DNA of 64,000 nt, taken from positions 33,770 to 97,769 of the forward strand of contig CALLUS010000018.1 in assembly GCA_938010435.1 (NCBI GenBank), given 5' to 3'. Position numbers and translations under genes: made by a program. Every line of letters starts with the position of its first letter. Positions within the stretch are counted from its first letter, which is position 1. Source of the DNA: an uncultured Rhizobiaceae group bacterium. Its GTDB lineage: Bacteria; Pseudomonadota; Alphaproteobacteria; Rhizobiales; Rhizobiaceae. The notes beneath the pieces are model-generated. The model worked only from the letters and a program-made list of their open reading frames with translations. It was not told the origin of the DNA and did not search any database. Positions 8,078 to 17,056 of this stretch are shown one piece after another.

Positions 8078-10539
8078 TGTCAGACGATAAAAAAACAGTT
8101 CCAACAAAAGCCCGGGCCGTCGTTATCGGTGGTGGTGTGGCTGGTTGTTCCGTGGCCTATCATTTGGCCAAACAAGGTTGGAAAGATGTTGTATTGCTGG
8201 AGCGCAAACAACTGACATCAGGCACAACTTGGCACGCCGCTGGTTTGATTGCACAATTACGTGCAACCAAAAACATGACGCGTTTGGCCAAATACAGTCA
8301 AGAACTTTACGGTGAACTGGAAGCCGAAACGGGTGTGGCCACAGGCTTTCGCCGTTGCGGTTCAATCACCGTTGCCCTGACCGACGAACGCAAAGAAGAA
8401 ATTTTACGTCAAGCCTCTATGGCCCGCGCATTTGGCGTGGATGTGGATGAGATTTCAGCCGCCGAAGTGAAAGAAAAATATCCTCACTTGAACATCAACG
8501 ACATAACAGGTGCAGTTTATCTGCCCCTCGACGGTCAAGGTGATCCGGCCAACATCGCATTAGCTCTCGCTAAGGGCGCACGTATGAACGGTGCCAAAGT
8601 GATGGAAGGTATCAAGGTCACAGACATTCATAAGGCCGATGGTCGTGTGACGGGTGTTTCATGGTCTCGCGATGGAAGTGACGAAGCCGGAACCATTGAA
8701 GCGGATTGTGTTGTGAACTGCGGTGGTATGTGGGCGCACGAAGTGGGGCGTATGGCGGGTGTTAATGTTCCACTTCATGCATGCGAACATTTTTACATTG
8801 TTACTGAAAGCATCAAAGGTCTTACACAACTTCCCGTTCTTCGTGTGCCGGATGAATGCGCCTACTATAAAGAAGATGCAGGCAAAATGTTGCTCGGCGC
8901 TTTTGAACCTGTTTCCAAACCTTGGGCCATGAATGGCATTCCTGATGATTTCTGCTTTGATCAACTGCCCGAAGACTTTGACCACTTCGAACCCATTTTG
9001 GAAAAAGCCGTAGACCGCATGCCCATGTTGGCAGAGGCCGGCATTCATACATTCTTCAACGGCCCTGAAAGCTTTACACCAGACGACGCTTATCATCTGG
9101 GCGAAGCACCCAATCTCGATGGGTTTTGGGTTTGCGCAGGGTTCAACTCCATCGGGATTCAATCTTCCGGCGGCGCTGGCATGGCACTCGCCCATTGGAT
9201 GGAACATGGTCATCCGCCATTCGATATTGGTGACGTGGACATTCGCCGTATGCAACCATTCCAAGGCAATAAAACATACCTGTTTGAACGGGCCAAAGAA
9301 TCTCTCGGCCTGCTTTATGCAGATCACTTCCCTTATCGCCAAATGGCAACCGCCCGTGGTGTCCGCCGCACACCATTTCATCAACATCTGAAAGATCAAG
9401 GTGCTGTCTTTGGTGAAGTTGCCGGATGGGAACGCGCCAATTGGTTTGCCGATAAAGATCAAAATCCTGAATACGAATATTCATGGAAACGTCAGAACTG
9501 GTTTGAAAATTCTAAACGCGAGCATGAAGCCGTACGCAACAATGTTGGCATGTACGACATGACATCATTCGGCAAATTGCGGGTTGAAGGCCGTGACGCT
9601 GAGAAATATCTCAACTACATCTGCGGTAATGATGTTTCTGTACCCGTTGGCAAAATCACATACACGCAATTCTTGAACAACCGTGGCGGCATCGAAGCCG
9701 ATGTCACCGTCACTCGCTTGTCTGAGACCGCTTATATTGTGGTGACTCCAGCAGCAACTGTCCAACGTGAACTGCAATGGATGAGCAAACATTTAGGCAA
9801 CCATAATGTGGTGATCACTGACACCACTTCCGCTGAAGGTGTTTTGGCAGTCATGGGTCCAAATGCCCGCAAATTGTTGGAAAAAGTATCCCCTCACGAT
9901 TGGTCAAGCGCCAATCACCCATTTGGACAAGCCCATGACATTGAACTGGGTATGGGCCTCGCCCGCGCGCACCGCGTGACCTATGTTGGTGAACTGGGTT
10001 GGGAGCTTTACATCTCAAGCGACATGGCGACTCATGCGTTCGAAACACTCCACGAAGCCGGCAAAGATCTTGATCTCAAACTATGTGGGATGCACATGAT
10101 GGATTCGCTTCGCATTGAAAAAGGGTTCCGTCATTTCGGCCACGACATTACCGAAGAAGACCATGTCCTCGAAGCAGGTCTCGGGTTTGCTGTTAAAACC
10201 GCCAAAGAAAACTTCATTGGCCGTGATGCAGTTCTGGCCAAGAAAGAAGTCGGCCTCGATATGCGTATGGTGCAGTTTAAGCTGAAAGACGCTGAACCCA
10301 TGTTGTACCATAATGAACCTGTTATTCGTGATGGAGAAATCGTCTCCTACGTCACATCAGCCAATTACGGCCACACTTTAGGTGGCGCGATCGGTATGGG
10401 ATACGTGCCTTGCGCAGGTGAGAAACCTGATGAAGTTCTTTCTTCCAACTATGAGATCGAAATTGCTGGCGTTCGTGTGGAAGCTGAAGCAAGCTTGCGT
10501 CCAATGTACGACCCGAAATCAGAACGTGTGAAAGCGTAG
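8077..10539 (+). CDS. FAD-dependent oxidoreductase/GcvT fusion (dimethylglycine/sarcosine dehydrogenase type), copy 2
   Basis: 820 aa, same domain order as copy 1: DAO (AVVIGGGVAGCSVAYHLAK near residue 15), GCV_T and C-terminal barrel. The FAD-histidine motif is TTWHAAGLIAQLR, the form seen in classical dimethylglycine and sarcosine dehydrogenases. The GcvT half keeps YVGELGWELY and MDSLRIEKGFRHFGHD, the folate-pocket segments. The start is fixed by the one-base overlap with the preceding stop. Two tandem paralogs suggest successive demethylation steps (for example dimethyl to monomethyl to free amine), as known for dimethylglycine to sarcosine to glycine, but the exact substrates cannot be read here. 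Confidence 0.87.
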   Translation: MSDDKKTVPTKARAVVIGGGVAGCSVAYHLAKQGWKDVVLLERKQLTSGTTWHAAGLIAQLRATKNMTRLAKYSQELYGELEAETGVATGFRRCGSITVALTDERKEEILRQASMARAFGVDVDEISAAEVKEKYPHLNINDITGAVYLPLDGQGDPANIALALAKGARMNGAKVMEGIKVTDIHKADGRVTGVSWSRDGSDEAGTIEADCVVNCGGMWAHEVGRMAGVNVPLHACEHFYIVTESIKGLTQLPVLRVPDECAYYKEDAGKMLLGAFEPVSKPWAMNGIPDDFCFDQLPEDFDHFEPILEKAVDRMPMLAEAGIHTFFNGPESFTPDDAYHLGEAPNLDGFWVCAGFNSIGIQSSGGAGMALAHWMEHGHPPFDIGDVDIRRMQPFQGNKTYLFERAKESLGLLYADHFPYRQMATARGVRRTPFHQHLKDQGAVFGEVAGWERANWFADKDQNPEYEYSWKRQNWFENSKREHEAVRNNVGMYDMTSFGKLRVEGRDAEKYLNYICGNDVSVPVGKITYTQFLNNRGGIEADVTVTRLSETAYIVVTPAATVQRELQWMSKHLGNHNVVITDTTSAEGVLAVMGPNARKLLEKVSPHDWSSANHPFGQAHDIELGMGLARAHRVTYVGELGWELYISSDMATHAFETLHEAGKDLDLKLCGMHMMDSLRIEKGFRHFGHDITEEDHVLEAGLGFAVKTAKENFIGRDAVLAKKEVGLDMRMVQFKLKDAEPMLYHNEPVIRDGEIVSYVTSANYGHTLGGAIGMGYVPCAGEKPDEVLSSNYEIEIAGVRVEAEASLRPMYDPKSERVKA

Positions 10540-10549
10540 GAAAAATAAA

Positions 10550-11380
10550 ATGGACCAGGAAGACAAAGGCAAAATATTTCGCGAACTTCACCAGCCCGGA
10601 AGTCCATTCATTCTGGCCAATGCGTATGATGTGGGTTCCGCAAAAATGTTAGCGACAATGGGCGCGGCCGCAATTGGGACAACAAGCGCAGGATTTGCCT
10701 TCACCGTTGGTGAACCTGATGGTGCCATCGTTACCCGCGATCAAATGTTGGATCATTGCGAAGACATCGTACGGGCCGTGAATATTCCGGTCTCCGGTGA
10801 TTTAGAGAACGGTTATGCAGATGATCCGGACGGTGTGGCAGAAACTATAATACTCGCTGCAGAAGTAGGGATGGTTGGTTGCTGTATCGAAGACACAACT
10901 TTTGAAGACGGAAAACCCGCCTATGATTTTGACGTTGCTGTCGAACGCATTCGTGCAGCCGTGGATGCAGCTGAAAGCCTGCCATTTGATTTCACTCTCT
11001 GCGCCCGCGCTGATGGGGTCATGATCGGAGCCTACGACACTGCAGAAGCGATTGCCCGTTGTCAGGCCTTTGAGGAAGTGGGTGCACATCTTGTTTATGC
11101 TCCGGTTCTACCAACCATGAACGATGTTACCACCCTTTGCGCGTCGGTCTCAGTTCCCGTGAATGTTTTGTGCGCGGGGTCCAATACCAAATATTCCAAA
11201 GCTGATTTCGCAAAAGCAGGTGTCGGCCGCATCTCTATTGGCTCCGCTTTAGCAAGAGCGACTCACAGGGTCGTTCTAGAGGCTGGTCATGCCATGCTGG
11301 ATGATGGAGATTTTTCACAATTGGGGCGCAGTGTTTCCGGTGACGAAATAGATCGTATGCTCAAAGGAAACGGCGCCTGA
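10550..11380 (+). CDS. Isocitrate lyase/PEP mutase family protein
   Basis: 276 aa, (beta/alpha)8 barrel of the ICL/PEPM superfamily. Seen are the N-terminal ILANAYDVGSAKML, TTSAGFAFTVGEPDG, and SGDLENGYADDP with the magnesium-binding acidic residues, then CIEDTTFEDG. The KKCGH catalytic loop of true isocitrate and methylisocitrate lyases is absent, so it belongs to the less defined branch that includes oxaloacetate decarboxylases and PEP-mutase-like hydrolases. It is ten bases after the GcvT fusion and clearly in the operon. It may cleave or decarboxylate a C-C bond in the carbon skeleton left after demethylation; the reaction is not predictable. Confidence 0.82.
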   Translation: MDQEDKGKIFRELHQPGSPFILANAYDVGSAKMLATMGAAAIGTTSAGFAFTVGEPDGAIVTRDQMLDHCEDIVRAVNIPVSGDLENGYADDPDGVAETIILAAEVGMVGCCIEDTTFEDGKPAYDFDVAVERIRAAVDAAESLPFDFTLCARADGVMIGAYDTAEAIARCQAFEEVGAHLVYAPVLPTMNDVTTLCASVSVPVNVLCAGSNTKYSKADFAKAGVGRISIGSALARATHRVVLEAGHAMLDDGDFSQLGRSVSGDEIDRMLKGNGA

Positions 11381-11408
11381 CGACACATTTATTGTTTGGG
11401 AGGACAAT

Positions 11409-12986
11409 ATGAGCATCGCAGAAGAAACTCCAGCAAGGGCCGGACGTTCAGGCGGACGGTCCGCAAGACGCGCCGTTCGTGCCGCTCCATTATCTGAAGA
11501 CATCAAACCGGTTCGCGCAGGCATGAACGGAGGCGAATATAAGCCTCTGTCAGACAGTGATGTTCAAAAAATCCATGAAGCCGTTCTGGATGTTCTGGAG
11601 AATATAGGCCTCTCCCAAGCCACACCCACCTGCATTGCCGCTTGTGAAAAGCTTGGCGCGATTATGGGTGACGATGGTCGTTTGCGCTTTCCGCGCCAAG
11701 TGGTGATGGATACAATTAAAAACGCCAACCGCAACTTAACAGTTCATGCGCGTGACCCGAAATACGACCTACACCCCCAAGGTGAAAAAGTTCACTTCGG
11801 AACAGCAGGCGCCGCCGTTCACGTGGTTGATGTGGAAAAGAACGAATATCGCGAAAGCTATCTCAAAGATATCTACGATGCAGCGCGCATCGTGGAGGGG
11901 TTGGATAATATCCATTTCTTCCAACGCCCAATGGTGGCCCGCGATTTGCCAGACCCTCTCGATCTTGATCTTAACACACTATACGCATGTCTTGCGGGCA
12001 CCACAAAACACATCGGAACGTCTTTCACACTGGCTGAGTATGTACCCGATGCATTGAAGATGATGTACAAAGTGGCTGGTGGTGAAGAAGCCTTCCGCGC
12101 ACGACCATTCGTGTCCAATTCAAACTGCTTCGTCGTTCCTCCCTTACGATTTGCTGCAGATGCCACAGACGTTTTAGAAGCTTGTGTTTATGGCGGTATG
12201 CCTGTTCTTTTATTGTCCGCCGGCCAGGCAGGCGCGACTTCTCCCGCGGCTATTGCAGGAGCCGTTGTTCAAGCTGTCGCAGAAGTTTTGGCCGGACTTG
12301 TTTTCGTCAATGCACTCGTACCCGGCCACCCTGCACTTTTTGGCACTTGGCCGTTTGTATCCGACCTACGCACAGGGGCCATGTCAGGTGGTTCGGGTGA
12401 GCAAGCATTGCTGACGGCCGCCTGTGGCCAAATGGCAAATTTCTATGATCTGCCCGGTGGGTCAGCCGCAGGAATGTGCGACTCGAAAATGCCAGATATT
12501 CAAGCTGGATGGGAAAAAGGAATTGCCTATGTTTTAGCCGGAATGGCTGGAACAAACATGGTCTACGAGGCTGCCGGCATGCATGGCTCTCTCATGGGTT
12601 TTTGCCTTGAAAGCTTATTCCTCGACAATGATGCACTGGGCCAGGCGTTGCGCTGTGTTCGCGGAATTGAAGTAACAGACGAAACCCTAAGCATCCATGC
12701 CATGCGTGATGTGTGCGTAGATGGCCCCGGACATTACCTCGGACACAGCCAGACACTTGATCTGATGCAAAAAGAATATTTTTATCCTGATCTTGCAAAC
12801 CGCTTCAGTCCGAAAGAATGGGCGGAACTTGGCAAGCCGGATATTGTTCAATTAGCCATCGAACGTAAGAAAAAAGTATTGTCCGAGTTTTTTCCAAATC
12901 ACGTAGATTCGGCAACCGATAATTGGCTGCGCAACGAATTCAATATCTGCTTACCGGAAAAAGATATGAAGCCGCGGGTTCAGTAA
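11409..12986 (+). CDS. Trimethylamine methyltransferase (MttB) superfamily protein, non-pyrrolysine
   Basis: 525 aa. The N terminus is a basic Arg/Ala/Gly stretch (SGGRSARRAVRAAPL), then the MttB core starting YKPLSDSDVQKIHEAVLDVL. The frame is open with no internal TAG, so it is not a pyrrolysine enzyme like the archaeal trimethylamine MttB. Characterised non-Pyl members (for example glycine betaine, proline betaine, carnitine or gamma-butyrobetaine methyltransferases) demethylate quaternary amines onto a corrinoid protein. No corrinoid protein or reactivase gene is in the window. A strong site GGGAGGAC precedes the ATG. It probably makes the first cut on a quaternary amine feeding the two GcvT fusions upstream. 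Confidence 0.85.
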   Translation: MSIAEETPARAGRSGGRSARRAVRAAPLSEDIKPVRAGMNGGEYKPLSDSDVQKIHEAVLDVLENIGLSQATPTCIAACEKLGAIMGDDGRLRFPRQVVMDTIKNANRNLTVHARDPKYDLHPQGEKVHFGTAGAAVHVVDVEKNEYRESYLKDIYDAARIVEGLDNIHFFQRPMVARDLPDPLDLDLNTLYACLAGTTKHIGTSFTLAEYVPDALKMMYKVAGGEEAFRARPFVSNSNCFVVPPLRFAADATDVLEACVYGGMPVLLLSAGQAGATSPAAIAGAVVQAVAEVLAGLVFVNALVPGHPALFGTWPFVSDLRTGAMSGGSGEQALLTAACGQMANFYDLPGGSAAGMCDSKMPDIQAGWEKGIAYVLAGMAGTNMVYEAAGMHGSLMGFCLESLFLDNDALGQALRCVRGIEVTDETLSIHAMRDVCVDGPGHYLGHSQTLDLMQKEYFYPDLANRFSPKEWAELGKPDIVQLAIERKKKVLSEFFPNHVDSATDNWLRNEFNICLPEKDMKPRVQ

Positions 12987-13003
12987 TATCACGGATTGAC
13001 GCA

Positions 13004-13085
13004 TAGGTGGTTTGCACGCCAAGCCATTTGCGTATTGCTGCTTGGGCTTTATAAAGCCCCCAGAATTCAATTCGGGAACCACCTA
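13004..13085 (+). promoter_or_regulatory. Candidate structured leader upstream of pyc
   Basis: Outer stem TAGGTGGTT (13004-13012) / AACCACCTA (13077-13085) encloses three local hairpins: CCAAGC/GCTTGG (13019-13024 / 13040-13045), the perfect palindrome GGGCTTTATAAAGCCC (13044-13059) and CCCaGAA/TTCGGG with a TTCAA loop. It ends four bases before the pyc ATG. The palindrome also contains TATAAA, a possible -10 element, so DNA-level function is an alternative. It does not match a tRNA. Confidence 0.45.
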
Positions 13086-13089
13086 GTCG

Positions 13090-16000
13090 ATGGCCATCAA
13101 AAAAATTCTTGTCGCAAATCGTTCTGAAATTGCCATTCGCGTGTTCCGCGCGGCAAACGAACTCGGCTTAAAGACTGTTGCCATTTGGGCAGAAGAAGAC
13201 AAGCTGGCCTTACATCGCTTCAAAGCGGATGAAGCATATCAAATCGGTTCCGGTCCGCATCTTTCTAAAGCGATGGGTCCGATTGAGAGCTATCTTTCAA
13301 TTGAAGAAGTGATCCGTATTGCAAAACTATCTGGCGCAGATGCGATCCACCCCGGCTATGGTTTGCTATCCGAAAGTCCTGAATTTGTAGATGCATGCGA
13401 AGAAGCAGGCATTACCTTTATTGGGCCCAAAGCGGAAACAATGCGGTCACTCGGCAACAAAGTCGCCGCCCGAAATCTTGCGCTTGATGCAGGTGTACCC
13501 GTTGTCCCTGCCACAGCCCCATTGCCTGAAGATATCGACACAATCAAAAAAATGGCTGATGAAATCGGCTATCCGATTATGCTTAAAGCATCTTGGGGAG
13601 GTGGTGGGCGCGGTATGCGCACTATTCGCTCAGCTGAAGATTTAGAAAACGAAGCACTTGAAGCTCGCCGTGAAGCCAGAGCTGCTTTTGGCAAAGATGA
13701 AATCTATTTGGAGAAATTGGTAGAACGCGCCCGTCACGTGGAAGCTCAAATTTTGGGTGATGGTCAAGGCAACGCTGTTCACTTGTTTGAACGTGATTGT
13801 TCTGTACAGCGCCGAAATCAAAAAGTGGTGGAGCGCGCTCCAGCACCTTATCTCTCAGAAGAGCAACGCCAAGAACTTTGTGGCTACGCGTTACAGATCG
13901 CAAACAAAACGAACTACCTTGGCGCGGGCACAGTCGAGTTCCTCATGGATATCGACACAGGTGCATTCTACTTCATCGAAGTGAACCCACGCGTTCAGGT
14001 GGAACACACTGTCACCGAAGAAGTGACAGGGATCGACATCATCAAGGCACAAATTCACTTAGTGGACGGTCATAAAATCGGTACACCTGAATCTGGTGTA
14101 CCGGAACAAAAAGACATCAAACTCAACGGTCACGCACTTCAATGCCGTATCACCACAGAAGACCCTGAGCAGAACTTCATTCCTGATTACGGTCGTATTA
14201 CTGCCTATCGTGGTGCAACAGGTTTCGGTATTCGCTTGGACGGTGGCACCGCTTATTCTGGTGCCGTGATCACACGCTTTTATGACCCACTTTTAGAAAA
14301 AGTCACCGCATGGGCGCCCACATATCAAGAAACAATAAAACGGATGGACCGCGCCCTGCGCGAATTCCGTATTCGGGGTGTTGCAACCAATCTGACATTC
14401 CTTGAAAATATCATCACGCACCCGAGTTTTCTAGACAACACTTACACCACCAAATTCATCGATACGACACCAGAACTGTTTGAAAAAGTGAAGCGTCGCG
14501 ATCGCGCAACACGTTTGTTGAACTACATTGCGGATGTTTCGGTAAATGGCCACCCGGAAGCTCGCGACCGTGCCCGTCCATCCAAGAATCTGCCGAAGCC
14601 AAGCGCTCCATGGTTTGATACTGAAATTCAAGACGGAACGCGGCAACGTTTGGAAAAAGACGGGCCTAAAGCTTTTTCCAAATGGATGCGTGATCAGAAA
14701 CAAGTTTTGTTGACAGACACAACCATGCGCGACGGGCACCAATCTCTATTGGCTACGCGGATGCGGACCCATGACATTGCAGCTGTTGCTGGTGCTTATG
14801 CGAAAGCTTTGCCCGAATTGCTGTCACTGGAATGTTGGGGGGGAGCCACATTCGATGTTGCCATGCGTTTCCTCACCGAAGACCCATGGGAGCGTTTGGC
14901 CCTCATTCGCGAACGTGCGCCCAACCTGTTGCTACAAGCATTGGTGCGCGGGTCAAATGGTGTTGGCTATACGGGCTATCCCGACAATGTGGTTAAACAC
15001 TGGGTCCATGAAGCAGCTAAAGGTGGGGTTGATATTTTCCGTGTGTTCGATTCTCTCAATTGGGTCGACAACATGCGCGTTTGCATGGATGCAGTGTTAG
15101 AAACCGACAAGTTGTTGGAAGCCACAATTTGTTACACCGGAGACCTACAAGACAAAAGCCGCAGCCAATATGACTTGAAATACTATCTCGATATGGCTGA
15201 AGAATTGCACAAGGCTGGTGCACACATCATCGCTATCAAAGACATGGCAGGCCTATTGAAACCGGCTGCAGCGAGAGAACTTTTCCCCGCTTTGCGCGAC
15301 GTGACCGACCTGCCGATACATTTCCACACCCACGACACATCCGGCATTTCCGCAGCAACTGTTCTGGCTGCTGTTGAATCCGGTGTAGACGCTGTGGATG
15401 CAGCCATGGATTCACTTTCTGGTGGTACATCTCAACCATGTCTTGGCTCGATTGTGGAAGCTCTGCGCGGTACCGATCGCGACCCTGGTTTGGATGCAGA
15501 TGCCATCCGTCAGATTTCACTCTATTGGGAATCAACACGGGCTCAATATGCTGCGTTTGAAAGTGATGTGAAATCACCAGCTTCGGAAGTCTATCTTCAT
15601 GAAATGCCAGGTGGTCAATACACCAACTTAAAGGAGCAAGCGCGCTCCTTGAACTTGGACACACGTTGGAATGAAGTCGCCAAAGCCTATGCAGATGTGA
15701 ACGATATGTTCGGAGACATTGTGAAAGTGACGCCATCTTCGAAAGTGGTCGGCGACATGGCTTTGATGATGGTGAGCCAAGATCTCACTCGTGAACAAGT
15801 AGAAGATCCAAACAAGGAAATCTCCTTTCCGGAATCTGTTGTCTCAATGATGAAGGGAGAACTTGGTTTCCCGAAACAAGGTTGGCCGGGGGCATTTCAG
15901 AAGAAAGTGCTTAAAGGTGAGAAACCATTAACTGACCGTATTGGCGCTTTAATGAAACCCGCTGATCTGGAAGTTGAGCGTAATACCATTAATGAGGTCT

Positions 16001-16551
16001 TGGGACGTGAAGTCACCAATACTGAATTTGCATCATACCTGATGTATCCGAAAGTCTTCACCGATTATGCATTGGCACGCGCCACTTATGGCCCCACAGC
16101 GACCTTACCGACCCCCGTTTACTTTTATGGTATGGAACCGGGCGACGAAGTGATGATCGAAATCGAGCAGGGCAAATTGCTCGTCGTTCATTGTTTGGCT
16201 GTCTCAGAAATGGACGACCAAGGCATGGTCACAGTGTTCTTTGAGTTGAACGGGCAACCACGTCGTGCCCGTGTACCAGATCGCCTTCGCGGAGCAGACG
16301 CCATCATTGTACGCCCAAAAGTGGATGCAAGCGACCGCACGCAAATCGGTGCACCAATGCCGGGTGTTGTTTCTACAATAATGGTGGAATCAGGTCAGGA
16401 AATCGCCGCTGGCGATGTTATTCTCTCCATCGAAGCCATGAAAATGGAAACTGCACTTCATGCGGAATCTGATGGTGTGGTTGCAGAAGTTCTCGTCAAA
16501 CGCGGCGACCAAATTGATGCCAAAGACCTTTTGGTTCGTCTTGAAGGGTAA
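13090..16551 (+). CDS. pyc: Pyruvate carboxylase
   Basis: Biotin enzyme making oxaloacetate from pyruvate, bicarbonate and ATP (anaplerosis). The 1153 aa are full length for the single-chain form. Order: biotin carboxylase (about 1-455, ATP-grasp loop GGGGRGMR near residue 170), carboxyltransferase (about 535-810, starting at DTTMRDGHQS, D543), the PYC/OADA domain (about 835-1035) and biotinyl domain with EAMKMET, the biotin lysine being K1118. There is no clear Shine-Dalgarno sequence before the ATG; the bases where one would lie form the 3' arm of a 9-bp stem. Next to a one-carbon amine cluster it may refill the TCA cycle, but pyc is housekeeping in rhizobia. Confidence 0.97.
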   Translation: MAIKKILVANRSEIAIRVFRAANELGLKTVAIWAEEDKLALHRFKADEAYQIGSGPHLSKAMGPIESYLSIEEVIRIAKLSGADAIHPGYGLLSESPEFVDACEEAGITFIGPKAETMRSLGNKVAARNLALDAGVPVVPATAPLPEDIDTIKKMADEIGYPIMLKASWGGGGRGMRTIRSAEDLENEALEARREARAAFGKDEIYLEKLVERARHVEAQILGDGQGNAVHLFERDCSVQRRNQKVVERAPAPYLSEEQRQELCGYALQIANKTNYLGAGTVEFLMDIDTGAFYFIEVNPRVQVEHTVTEEVTGIDIIKAQIHLVDGHKIGTPESGVPEQKDIKLNGHALQCRITTEDPEQNFIPDYGRITAYRGATGFGIRLDGGTAYSGAVITRFYDPLLEKVTAWAPTYQETIKRMDRALREFRIRGVATNLTFLENIITHPSFLDNTYTTKFIDTTPELFEKVKRRDRATRLLNYIADVSVNGHPEARDRARPSKNLPKPSAPWFDTEIQDGTRQRLEKDGPKAFSKWMRDQKQVLLTDTTMRDGHQSLLATRMRTHDIAAVAGAYAKALPELLSLECWGGATFDVAMRFLTEDPWERLALIRERAPNLLLQALVRGSNGVGYTGYPDNVVKHWVHEAAKGGVDIFRVFDSLNWVDNMRVCMDAVLETDKLLEATICYTGDLQDKSRSQYDLKYYLDMAEELHKAGAHIIAIKDMAGLLKPAAARELFPALRDVTDLPIHFHTHDTSGISAATVLAAVESGVDAVDAAMDSLSGGTSQPCLGSIVEALRGTDRDPGLDADAIRQISLYWESTRAQYAAFESDVKSPASEVYLHEMPGGQYTNLKEQARSLNLDTRWNEVAKAYADVNDMFGDIVKVTPSSKVVGDMALMMVSQDLTREQVEDPNKEISFPESVVSMMKGELGFPKQGWPGAFQKKVLKGEKPLTDRIGALMKPADLEVERNTINEVLGREVTNTEFASYLMYPKVFTDYALARATYGPTATLPTPVYFYGMEPGDEVMIEIEQGKLLVVHCLAVSEMDDQGMVTVFFELNGQPRRARVPDRLRGADAIIVRPKVDASDRTQIGAPMPGVVSTIMVESGQEIAAGDVILSIEAMKMETALHAESDGVVAEVLVKRGDQIDAKDLLVRLEG

Positions 16552-17056
16552 AGCAAAAATCATCACGGGTCATTTTCCACCTGGAGCAATAGGCCGCATC
16601 GTGCAGATGCACGGATCATATTACGCTCACGAATGGAATATGGGTACGGTTTTTGAAAGCAAGGTTGCACAAGGCCTTGGAGAGTTTGCCTCGCGTTACA
16701 ATTCAGATGAAGACCTCGTGATCATTGCAATGCTCGACGAAGAAATCGTTGGCTCATTGATACTTGACGTAAACGATCCGGAAAGTGATTCACGTGGGGC
16801 GCACCTGCGTTTCTTTATTCTGGACGATATCGCTCGCGGCACCGGTTTAGGAAATCAAATGCTCAACATATCTCTCGATCATGTGGACACACATTGCGAC
16901 GGTAAATGCTGGCTGACCACATTCGGCGGGCTAGAAGCCGCAAAGCATATTTATGAAAAACACAATTTTAAAATAACCAAAGATATTCTGGGCACGCGTT
17001 GGGGTTTTGAACTCAGAGATCAAACATTTGAGCGAGATGGCAAATCCACCAGATGA
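16541..17056 (+). CDS. GNAT family N-acetyltransferase
   Basis: About 171 aa. The sequence begins with IITGHFPPGAIGRIVQMHG, typical of the GNAT domain found alone or fused to MarR regulators. It continues with VGSLILDVND (beta4), RFFILDDIARGTGLGNQML (the acetyl-CoA pyrophosphate loop R/QxxGxG/A, here RGTGLG) and AAKHIYEKHNFK. The best start is TTG at 16541, overlapping the pyc stop; an ATG at 16460 would add 27 residues lying wholly inside the biotinyl domain of pyc and is unlikely. It overlaps the next gene by four bases. Substrate unknown. Confidence 0.78.
   Translation: MKGKAKIITGHFPPGAIGRIVQMHGSYYAHEWNMGTVFESKVAQGLGEFASRYNSDEDLVIIAMLDEEIVGSLILDVNDPESDSRGAHLRFFILDDIARGTGLGNQMLNISLDHVDTHCDGKCWLTTFGGLEAAKHIYEKHNFKITKDILGTRWGFELRDQTFERDGKSTR

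Noticed and set aside
8659..9484. Long open frames on the minus strand opposite the second GcvT fusion (up to 267 codons)
   Set aside because: They are antisense shadows of a strongly conserved gene; no ribosome sites and no recognisable domains.
11409..12986. Pyrrolysine-containing MttB
   Set aside because: The frame is open for 525 codons without an in-frame TAG, and no Pyl genes are present; it belongs to the non-Pyl branch.
13004..13085. tRNA gene upstream of pyc
   Set aside because: The 7-bp outer stem and TTCAA suggested a tRNA, but the T-stem does not pair around that loop, there is no proper D or anticodon arm and the hairpins do not have tRNA sizes.
16460..16540. ATG at 16460 as start of the GNAT gene
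   Set aside because: It would lie inside the biotinyl domain of pyc and add 27 residues without similarity to the family; TTG 16541 fits homolog starts.
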